Of a stretch of 64,000 nucleotides of DNA, positions 48,484 to 55,195 are shown one piece after another. Origin of the DNA: Streptomyces sp. NBC_00483 (GTDB lineage Bacteria; Actinomycetota; Actinomycetes; Streptomycetales; Streptomycetaceae); the NCBI RefSeq assembly GCF_036013745.1, contig NZ_CP107880.1, positions 4,526,001 through 4,590,000 on the forward strand, read 5' to 3'. Below the pieces are notes generated by a model. It was not told the DNA's origin and made no database searches. It was given only the letters and a program-made list of their open reading frames with translations. Made by a program: the position numbers and the translations under genes. How positions within the stretch are numbered: the stretch's first letter is position 1; each line of letters starts with the position of its first letter.

Positions 48484-50031
48484 ATGGGACTTGCGCGTAT
48501 GAGGAAGGGCACCACGGGGACCGGGTCGGAGACCAAGTCGGCGACTTCCGCTTCGGCGTCTACCGCGTCGGCGACTTCCGCTTCGGCGTCCGCCGTCCCG
48601 GCGCCGCGCGTCACGGGTACGTCGGGTGCCACTGGCGCCACGGATGCCGCGAAGAAGCCGGCCGCCGCCGGAACATCGGCCGGCGCCCGGAAATCCGCCC
48701 GCTCCTGGATCCCGCACGGCCTGCGCACCGGCGTGCGCTGGAAGATCAGCGTCGCCATCGCCTTCGTGGGCGCACTCGTCGCCGTCGCGCTCAGCCTCGT
48801 CGTGCACAACGCGGCCCGCGTCTCGATGCTGGACAACGCGCGGGACGTGCAGGACGAGCGGATCCAGTTCGTGCAGCGGCAGTACGAGGCGCGCGGCGGC
48901 AATCTGCCCGTCGGCTTCAAGGTGGACGACCCGGCGCTCCCGCCCGACCTGCGCGCGAAGGCCCGCGAGGGCCGCCGTGTCACCTACGTGTCGGAGTCGG
49001 CCAGCGGCGTCCCCGACATCTGGGCCGCGGTCCCGCTCAGCAACGGCGGGATCCTCTCGGTGCACACCCGGTTCGCCGACCGCAGCGCCACCGTGATGAA
49101 GGACCTCGACAAGGCGCTGCTCATCGGTTCGATCTCCGTTGTGCTCGGCGGCAGCGCGCTCGGCGTCCTCATCGGCGGCCAGCTCTCCCGCCGGCTGCGC
49201 AAGGCGGCGAGCGCGGCCCGCGATGTCGCGGCCGGCCAGAGCGACGTCCGCGTCCGCCGCGCCATCGGCGGTGTCGTACTCGACGAGACGGACGATCTCG
49301 CGCAGGCCGTCGACGCGATGGCCGACGCCCTGAAGCAGCGCCTGGAGGCCGAGCGCCGGGTCACCGCCGACATCGCGCACGAGCTGCGCACACCGGTCAC
49401 CGGGCTGCTCACCGCCGCCGAACTGCTGCCTCCCGGGCGGCCCAGCGAACTCGTCAAGGACCGCGCGCAGGCGATGCGTACGCTCGTCGAGGACGTCCTG
49501 GAAGTGGCCCGGCTCGACAGCGCCGCCGAGCGGGCCGAGCTGCAGGACATCATGCTCGGCGAGTTCGTGGACCGCCGGATCGCGGCCCGCGCGGGCGACG
49601 GCGTCACCGTCCGGGTGATCCACGAGTCCGAGGTGACGACGGACCCGCGCCGCCTGGAGCGCATCCTCCTCAACCTGCTGGCCAACGCCTCCAAGCACGC
49701 CCGCCCACCCATCGAGGTCAGCGTCGAGGGCCGGGTGCTCCGGGTGCGCGACCACGGCCCCGGTTTCCCGGAGGAGCTCCTGGAGGAAGGGCCGAGCCGC
49801 TTCCGCACCGGCGCCGCCGACCGCGCGGGCCACGGCCACGGCCTGGGCCTGACGATCGCGGCGGGCCAGGCCCGGGTGCTCGGCGCCCGCCTCACGTTCC
49901 GCAACATCCGCCCGCAGGGAGCGGACCACGACGCCCCCGCCGAGGGCGCCGTGGCAGTGCTGTGGCTCCCGGAACACGCACCGACGAACACGGGAAGCTT
50001 CCCGATGGTGCGCCTGCCGGGCGGCAAGTGA
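48484..50031 (+). CDS. cseC: Sensor histidine kinase CseC
   Basis: Partner kinase of CseB. After a Ser/Thr/Ala-rich N-terminal stretch of about 70 residues that is absent or shorter in the S. coelicolor protein as I recall it, the first membrane helix is at about 78-103 (WKISVAIAFVGALVAVALSLVV). An extracytoplasmic loop (about 104-200) and second helix (IGSISVVLGGSALGVLIGG) follow, then HAMP, the phosphoacceptor H-box (VTADIAHELRTPVTGL), N-box (LLNLLANASKHA) and G-boxes (VRDHGPGF, GHGHGLGLTIA). ATG at 48484 is used; ATG at 48499 is possible. The stop codon starts a repeat array. Confidence 0.94.
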   Translation: MGLARMRKGTTGTGSETKSATSASASTASATSASASAVPAPRVTGTSGATGATDAAKKPAAAGTSAGARKSARSWIPHGLRTGVRWKISVAIAFVGALVAVALSLVVHNAARVSMLDNARDVQDERIQFVQRQYEARGGNLPVGFKVDDPALPPDLRAKAREGRRVTYVSESASGVPDIWAAVPLSNGGILSVHTRFADRSATVMKDLDKALLIGSISVVLGGSALGVLIGGQLSRRLRKAASAARDVAAGQSDVRVRRAIGGVVLDETDDLAQAVDAMADALKQRLEAERRVTADIAHELRTPVTGLLTAAELLPPGRPSELVKDRAQAMRTLVEDVLEVARLDSAAERAELQDIMLGEFVDRRIAARAGDGVTVRVIHESEVTTDPRRLERILLNLLANASKHARPPIEVSVEGRVLRVRDHGPGFPEELLEEGPSRFRTGAADRAGHGHGLGLTIAAGQARVLGARLTFRNIRPQGADHDAPAEGAVAVLWLPEHAPTNTGSFPMVRLPGGK

Positions 50032-50155
50032 GCCCCGGCTCCGGCCGGCTCTCCCCGCTCTCCCCTGTCGTACGCACGTGAGCCCCCGCCCCGACCGGCT
50101 CTCCCACGTCGTACGCACATGAGCCCCCGCCCCGGTCAACTCCCCTGTCGTACAA
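50029..50155. repeat. About 41-bp tandem repeats between convergent cseC and TetR genes
   Basis: Three copies related to GTGAGCCCC-(G/C)GCCCCG-CCGGCTCTCCC-TGTCGTACGCAC. The cseC stop codon lies in the first copy and the end of the TetR gene (stop 50136-50138) in the last. This is another 3'-end tandem duplication. Confidence 0.7.
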
Positions 50156-50717
50156 GGGAGTCCGCGAGCCGTACCGCCTCCGCCTCGCCCAACGGCGCGT
50201 GCCCCAGCAGGAATCGGTACCAGAAGACTCCGTAGACCTGGTCCACCATCAGCTCCACGTCGCAGTCGTCCGCCAGCTCGCCGCGCTCCCGCCCCCGCTC
50301 CAGTACCTCGCGCAGCGCCGCCCGCCGCGCCCCCGTGAACTCCCGCACCAGGTCCGCCAGATGAGGATCGTTCGCGGCCTCGCGTACGAGCGTGCGCAGG
50401 GCCGGGGCGACCGGGTCCCGCTGGGCCCCCGCGAACGTCGCGGCGACCACCGCCCGCAGGTCCCCGCGCAGCGCGCCGGAGTCGGGAGCGGGCACCTCCG
50501 CGTCGGCGCGGTCCGTGAGCGCGTCGAGGAGCACCGCACCCTTCGAGGGCCACCACCGGTACAGCGTCTGCTTGCCGACGCCGGCCTCCTTCGCGATGGC
50601 GTCCACGCTCACCGCCGCGCCGTCCGCGTCCGCGAGCAGCCGCAGGGCGGCGTCGAGGACGGCGCGGCGCGCCTCCTCGTTGCGCCGGCGTCCGGTGTGG
50701 GCGCGCTCTGGGGGCAT
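50136..50717 (-). CDS. TetR-family regulator, probable repressor of the SDR gene
   Basis: A 193-residue regulator. The helix-turn-helix is in about residues 15-60 (AALRLLADADGAAVSVDAIAKEAGVGKQTLYRWWPSKGAVL). The C-terminal helices form the ligand domain (VELMVDQVYGVFWYRFLLG). ATG at 50717 has AAGGTGA five bases upstream. It is divergent from the SDR gene; two near-identical operators lie between. Self-repression and repression of the SDR gene are therefore likely. Confidence 0.9.
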   Translation of the reverse strand: MPPERAHTGRRRNEEARRAVLDAALRLLADADGAAVSVDAIAKEAGVGKQTLYRWWPSKGAVLLDALTDRADAEVPAPDSGALRGDLRAVVAATFAGAQRDPVAPALRTLVREAANDPHLADLVREFTGARRAALREVLERGRERGELADDCDVELMVDQVYGVFWYRFLLGHAPLGEAEAVRLADSLVRQGS

Positions 50718-50733
50718 GCGACTCACCTTCTCC

Positions 50734-50768
50734 GTACGAGATACGAGATACGAGATACGAGATACGGG
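50734..50768. repeat. ATACGAG heptanucleotide repeats
   Basis: Four to five tandem copies of ATACGAG close to the TetR start. Such tracts vary in number by slippage and could change distance to the ribosome site. Confidence 0.8.
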
Positions 50769-50798
50769 AGTTCCGGCGGCCTTTCCGCCGGAAACCTC

Positions 50799-50856
50799 TT
50801 GACGAGACTGACAGTCTCGGCAACACTCACTCTATCGAGACCGACGGTCTCGTCAA
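50799..50856. promoter_or_regulatory. Overlapping opposed promoters with two TetR operators
   Basis: Palindromes CGAGACTGACAGTCTCG (50803-50819) and CGAGACCGACGGTCTCG (50836-50852) are 33 bp apart centre to centre, about three helical turns. On the minus strand, TTGACG (50851-50856), a 16-bp spacer and TAGAGT (50829-50834) form a strong promoter for the TetR gene. On the plus strand TTGACG (50799-50804) with AACACT (50822-50827) can serve the SDR gene. Each operator sits between -35 and -10, so repressor binding should block both. Confidence 0.82.
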
Positions 50857-50895
50857 CCACCCAGGGAACTCCGGGACCAAGAGGACAGGGTCACC

Positions 50896-51639
50896 ATGAC
50901 TGCTGCAACACCCTCCGGCACACCCACCCACACCGTCGTCATGGGCGGCAGCTCCGGCATCGGCGAGGCCACCGCCGCGCTGTTCGCCGCACAGGGCGCC
51001 GAGGTCACCATCACCGGCCGCGATCGGGCCAAGCTCGACGAGGCGGCCGCGCGGATCGGCGGCAAGACCATCACGTACCGCATGGACGCCACCGATCAGG
51101 GCGACATCGAGGCCTTCTTCGCCACCACGGCGCCCGTGGACCACCTCGTCGTCGCGGTGAGCGGCGCGGCGGGCAGCGGCCCGTTCGCCGACCTGGACCT
51201 CGACGACCTGGCGCACGGCTTCGACGCCAAGTTCTGGCCCCACCTGCGCATCCTGAAGGCGGCGCTGCCGCGGCTGACCGAGCACGCGTCGATCACCCTC
51301 ATCACGGCGGCCTCTGCCCGCGCGGCCTTCCCCGGCACCTCGGGCCTGGCCGCGATCAACGGCGCGCTGGAGGCGATGATCCCGCCGCTCGCCGTCGAGC
51401 TCGCCCCGCGCCGGATCAACGCCGTATCGCCCGGCGTCATCGACACCCCTTGGTGGGGCCGGGTCCCCGAGGAGCAGCGCAAGGAGCTGTTCGCGGGGCT
51501 CGCGGCGACCACGCCTGTGGGCCGCGTCGGCCGCCCCGAGGAAGTGGCGCAGGCCATCAACTCCCTTGCCATGAACGGGTTCCTCACCGGCGTGGTCCTG
51601 GACTGCACCGGCGGGGCGAACCTGCCGACCGGCCGCTGA
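50896..51639 (+). CDS. SDR-family protein lacking the catalytic YxxxK
   Basis: A 247-residue short-chain dehydrogenase fold protein. The nucleotide loop VVMGGSSGIGEATAALFA and TGRDRAKL are intact, and the Ser position (ITAASARAAF) is present. The YxxxK that should follow reads LAAIN (in GTSGLAAINGALEAM), so both Tyr and Lys are replaced. The C-terminal part RINAVSPGVIDTPWW and DCTGGANLP is normal. ATG at 50896 with a GAGGACAGGGTCACC leader. It is probably induced by the ligand of the divergent TetR. Either it does other chemistry or it binds NAD(P) without turnover. Confidence 0.88.
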   Translation: MTAATPSGTPTHTVVMGGSSGIGEATAALFAAQGAEVTITGRDRAKLDEAAARIGGKTITYRMDATDQGDIEAFFATTAPVDHLVVAVSGAAGSGPFADLDLDDLAHGFDAKFWPHLRILKAALPRLTEHASITLITAASARAAFPGTSGLAAINGALEAMIPPLAVELAPRRINAVSPGVIDTPWWGRVPEEQRKELFAGLAATTPVGRVGRPEEVAQAINSLAMNGFLTGVVLDCTGGANLPTGR

Positions 51640-51655
51640 ACCGCACCCCACGACA

Positions 51656-51693
51656 GAGCGGTCCCCGGCGCCGTAGGGCACCGGGGACCGCTC
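51656..51693. terminator. Terminator between SDR and MFS genes
   Basis: A 13-bp perfect stem, GAGCGGTCCCCGG with CCGGGGACCGCTC, and a 12-base loop, between convergent genes. Confidence 0.85.
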
Positions 51694-51712
51694 GAACCGA
51701 TCGGAGCCGGGG

Positions 51713-53317
51713 TCAGCCGGACTTCACCGCGGCCTCATCACTCGGCACGGCGTCCTCGGGGCCGGGAGTCGGCGCCGCGCCTCGCAGTACGACCTCCTTG
51801 ACGAAGACCGCCGCGAGCAGCGAGCCGAGGGCCACCACGGAGCCCAGCAGGAACGCGGAGTGCGTGCCGGAGGAGACCGCGAACTGGTAGGCCTCCCGCG
51901 CCTGTTCCGGCAGCTTCGCCAGGCTTGCCGCGTCCAGCTGCGCCGACTGCTCGGTGACCTTCCCGCCGAGCGCCCCGGCCTTCTCCGCCATGACGTCCTG
52001 CACCCGGTTGTTGAACAGCGCGCCCATGATGGCGACGCCGAACGACGAGCCGAGGGTCCGGAACAGGGTGGTGGACGAGGACGCGACGCCCATGTCCTTC
52101 ATCTCGACGCTGTTCTGCGCGACCAGCATCGTGATCTGCATCAGGCAGCCCATCCCGGCGCCGAGCACGGCCATGTAGAGCCCGGACGTGAACCGCGAGG
52201 TCTGGGTGTCCATCTGCGCGAGCAGGAACAGGCCGGTGATCATCAGGATGCTGCCCGCCACCGGGAACACCTTGTACTTGCCGGTGTTGGTGGTGACCCG
52301 GCCCGCGATCAGCGAGACGACCATCATCGCGAGCAGCATCGGAAGCAGCAGCAGACCGGAGTTGGTCGCGGACGCGCCCTGTACGGACTGCTGGTACAGC
52401 GGCAGGAAGAGCACCGCGCCGAACATCACGAAGCCGGTGATGAAGCCGATCACGGACATCAGCGTGAAGTTGCGGTTGCGGAAGATGTGCAGCGGCACGA
52501 TCGGCTCGGAGGCCCTGGTCTGCGAGAACACGAACCCGACGAGCGCGGCGACGCCGATCCCGATCAGCTCCATGATCACGGCGGAGTTCCAGGCGTACTC
52601 GCTCCCGCCCCACGTGGTCACGAGCACGATCGAGGTGATGCCGACGGTGAGCAGCGCGGCGCCCAGATAGTCGATGGACCCCCCGGACCGCTTCTTCGGC
52701 AGATGCAGCACGGCGGTGATCGCCACGAGGGCGAGGATGCCGAGCGGCACGTTGATGTAGAAGGCCCAGCGCCAGCCGAGGTGGTCGGTGAGGGTGCCGC
52801 CGACGAGCGGCCCGCCGATCATGGCGAGCGCCATCACGCCGGCCATCATGCCCTGGTACTTGCCCCGCTCACGGGGCGGAATCAGATCGCCGATGATGGC
52901 CATGACCCCGACCATCAGACCACCGGCGCCGAGGCCCTGAATGGCTCGGAAGCCGATCAGCTGTCCCATGTCCTGGGCCATTCCGCTGAGCACGGAGCCG
53001 AGCAGGAAGATCACGATGGAGGTCAGGAAGGCGCCCTTCCTGCCGTACATGTCGCCGATCTTCCCCCAGAGCGGCGTGGAGGCGGCGGTCGCGAGCGTGT
53101 ACGCGGTGACGACCCACGACAAGTGCTCGAGCCCGCCCAGCTCGCCGACGATGGTGGGCATCGCGGTGCCCACGATCATGTTGTCGAGCATGGCCAGCAA
53201 CATGGCGAGCATCAGCGCGAGCAGCACGACGCGTACGCTGCGCGGCTGTTTCACCGACGACTGATCCGATCGATCCGATTGATCCGCTGTCGCGGGCTGT
53301 GCCGCCGCCTGTGTCAT
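51713..53317 (-). CDS. DHA2-family MFS drug exporter (EmrB/QacA type)
   Basis: A 534-residue exporter with about 14 membrane segments. Signatures: LDNMIVGTAMPTIVGELGG (motif D1), WGKIGDMYGRKGAFL (motif A), RAIQGLGAGGLMVGVMAIIGDL (motif B/C) and GPLVGGTLTDHLGWRWAFYINVP. Large loop 13-14 includes SAQLDAASLAKLPEQAR. ATG at 53317; GTG at 53326 lies just upstream. It is divergent from a TetR gene across a long inverted repeat, so export is probably ligand-induced. Substrates are unknown. Confidence 0.92.
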   Translation of the reverse strand: MTQAAAQPATADQSDRSDQSSVKQPRSVRVVLLALMLAMLLAMLDNMIVGTAMPTIVGELGGLEHLSWVVTAYTLATAASTPLWGKIGDMYGRKGAFLTSIVIFLLGSVLSGMAQDMGQLIGFRAIQGLGAGGLMVGVMAIIGDLIPPRERGKYQGMMAGVMALAMIGGPLVGGTLTDHLGWRWAFYINVPLGILALVAITAVLHLPKKRSGGSIDYLGAALLTVGITSIVLVTTWGGSEYAWNSAVIMELIGIGVAALVGFVFSQTRASEPIVPLHIFRNRNFTLMSVIGFITGFVMFGAVLFLPLYQQSVQGASATNSGLLLLPMLLAMMVVSLIAGRVTTNTGKYKVFPVAGSILMITGLFLLAQMDTQTSRFTSGLYMAVLGAGMGCLMQITMLVAQNSVEMKDMGVASSSTTLFRTLGSSFGVAIMGALFNNRVQDVMAEKAGALGGKVTEQSAQLDAASLAKLPEQAREAYQFAVSSGTHSAFLLGSVVALGSLLAAVFVKEVVLRGAAPTPGPEDAVPSDEAAVKSG

Positions 53318-53345
53318 GGTCCCCACTCCCCCTGCGTCACCCGGG

Positions 53346-53417
53346 ACTTACTTGTCGCCCGGCTAGTTACCTACAATGGGGAAAGTAGAGCGCCAACTAG
53401 CCGGGCGTCAAGTAAGT
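53346..53417. promoter_or_regulatory. Large inverted repeat between the MFS and TetR genes
   Basis: Arms at 53346-53368 and 53395-53417 (23 bp, one mismatch) flank 26 bp. Each arm carries ACTTACTTG and CTAGTT half-sites. Candidate promoters: plus strand TTACTT then TACAAT (53372-53377); minus strand TTGACG then TACTTT. The arrangement suggests two repressor sites in mirror orientation covering both promoters. Confidence 0.75.
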
Positions 53418-53459
53418 TTTTTCCCAAGGGCTCGACAAGGGCACGAGAGGCAGCAACCG

Positions 53460-54041
53460 ATGGTCACGGGCAGCAGTAAGCCGCAGCAGCGCCGCGGGGA
53501 CACCCGCCAGCGCATTCAGGACGTGACCTTGGAGCTCATCGCCGAGCAGGGCTACGAGAAGACGTCGCTGCGGGAGATCTCCGAGCGCCTCGGTGTGACG
53601 AAGGCCGCGCTCTACTACCACTTCAAGACCAAGGAAGACATCGTCGTCAGTCTGTTCACGGACCTGATGAGGCCGATCGACGACGTGATCGCGTGGGCCG
53701 CCGAACAGCCGTCGACGCTGGAGGCCAAGCTCGAGATCCTCGGCCACTACTCGGAGGCGCTGGCCCACGCCGCCCCGCTCTTCCGCTTCATGCAGGAGAA
53801 CCAGGCGACGATGCGCGAGCTGAGCATCGGCGAGAACTTCAAGGAGCGGATGACGTCACTCCTCGACCATCTGCTCCCCGAGCACGTCACGCTGACCGAC
53901 CGGGTCCGCTGCTTCAGCGCGCTGTTCTCGATGCACGCCGGAATGTTCGTCCTCAAAGACGTCGAAGGCGACCCCGAGGAGAAGCGCAAGGCCATCCTCG
54001 AGGTCGCCTCCGACCTGGTCACCCGGGCCCATCAGAGCTGA
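53460..54041 (+). CDS. TetR-family regulator, probable repressor of the DHA2 exporter
   Basis: A 193-residue regulator with the HTH at about residues 14-60 (DVTLELIAEQGYEKTSLREISERLGVTKAALYYHFKTKED), an unusually strong TetR match. The C-terminal half has an Ala/Leu-rich helical ligand domain. ATG at 53460 with GAGAGGCAG upstream. Divergent from the exporter gene with a large dyad between, so it very probably represses both genes. Confidence 0.92.
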   Translation: MVTGSSKPQQRRGDTRQRIQDVTLELIAEQGYEKTSLREISERLGVTKAALYYHFKTKEDIVVSLFTDLMRPIDDVIAWAAEQPSTLEAKLEILGHYSEALAHAAPLFRFMQENQATMRELSIGENFKERMTSLLDHLLPEHVTLTDRVRCFSALFSMHAGMFVLKDVEGDPEEKRKAILEVASDLVTRAHQS

Positions 54042-54063
54042 CGGGCCGGTGCGGTAAGCGTCG

Positions 54064-54771
54064 TCAGACGCTCACGCCCTCCTTCTTCAGGAAGGAGACG
54101 GGGTTGACCGCCGAGCCGTAGTCCGCCGTCGTGCGGATCTCGAAGTGCAGGTGCGGGCCGCTGGAGTTGCCGGTGTCGCCGGACAGCGCGATGTGGTCGC
54201 CCGTGCCGACCGTGTCGCCGACCTTCACGTCGATCTTCGACAGGTGCGCGTACTGCGAGTACGTGCCGTCGCTGTGCTTGATGACGATGGCGTTGCCGTA
54301 CGCGGCGCCGTCACCGGCGCCGTTGCCGCCGGCCTTGACGACGGTGCCGCCGTGCACGGCGGAGACATCGGTGCCGACGGGCACGGCGAAGTCCTGGCCG
54401 GAGTGGTGACCGCTGGCCCACATGGCGCCGCCCTGCGAGTAACCGGCGGAGAGCTCGTAGTCCTTGACCGGGTCGATCCAGGACTTGGCCTTCTTCTCCT
54501 CGGCCGCCTTCTTCTTGGCCTCGGCGGCCTTCTTCTTCGCCTCGGCCTCCTTCTTCGCCTTCGCGGCGTTGTCGGCGGCCTTGGCCTGGGCGGTGGCCTG
54601 GGCCTCGACGGAGGAGGAGGCGATACCGGGGAGGGCGGTGGCGTCTGCGGAGTCGGCGACCGCGGCCCCGGTCCCGAGCAGCGCCGACACTCCGAATCCG
54701 GCGGCCACGACGGCGGCACGCTTGCGGAGCATCGACGTACCGGGGCGGTGGGACTGGGTGCGCTTCGACAT
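54064..54771 (-). CDS. Secreted M23 peptidase (LytM-type endopeptidase)
   Basis: A 235-residue cell-wall hydrolase. Signal peptide about 1-40 (RKRAAVVAAGFGVSALLGTG, AVA|DS-like cleavage). A Lys/Ala/Glu coiled coil at about 58-95 precedes the catalytic domain. Metal ligands are in GHHSGQDFAVP (H and D) and HLHFEI, the M23 HxH. It probably cleaves peptidoglycan cross-links. ATG at 54771 with GAGAGG nine bases upstream. In other Streptomyces some such genes carry a c-di-AMP riboswitch; none is visible here. Confidence 0.9.
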   Translation of the reverse strand: MSKRTQSHRPGTSMLRKRAAVVAAGFGVSALLGTGAAVADSADATALPGIASSSVEAQATAQAKAADNAAKAKKEAEAKKKAAEAKKKAAEEKKAKSWIDPVKDYELSAGYSQGGAMWASGHHSGQDFAVPVGTDVSAVHGGTVVKAGGNGAGDGAAYGNAIVIKHSDGTYSQYAHLSKIDVKVGDTVGTGDHIALSGDTGNSSGPHLHFEIRTTADYGSAVNPVSFLKKEGVSV

Positions 54772-55195
54772 ATGGGCAGACCTCTCGAACTGGGACATGA
54801 AGGGGCCCGGCGCACTGCCTCGTGCTGCCGGGCCGGCCATCCCTTGGTAACCCCACCGCCCATCGCCGCCCAAAACGCCCATCTACGACATGTCTTCGTA
54901 GACCCACTCCGAGGGTCGTTCCGACCGGACCGCCGCCAGGTCGGGACGAAAGACGCCCGATTTATGCCCTCATCCCTGGTTTAAGCCCACTTCATCGCCG
55001 TAAGCCCGGACCGGGCGGGCACACCTCTCCAACCAAACAGACAAATCACTAGAACCCCTCAATCGCGTAACGACCTACCCAGACCCCCCTCATCCCACTA
55101 TTTCCGTTAGTACGTGACGCACGTCCTGTGCGGCAAGTCACCGACCGGCAAGATCCAACCCCCCGCGGATGTGACCGGGGCTACGCTCCCGAACC
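54772..55195. other. Gap between M23 and NACHT genes with an inverted repeat
   Basis: A 424-bp divergent gap. TCTACGA and TCGTAGA (54882-54902, seven-base centre) form a symmetric element that could be an operator or hairpin in the M23 leader. The rest is AT-richer, especially 55020-55110, as expected for promoters. No gene or riboswitch recognised. Confidence 0.4.

Noticed and set aside
54772..55195. ydaO-type c-di-AMP riboswitch before the M23 peptidase
   Set aside because: GGGGTTACCAAGGGATGG in the leader is reminiscent of part of one, but the conserved core blocks of that riboswitch were not found.
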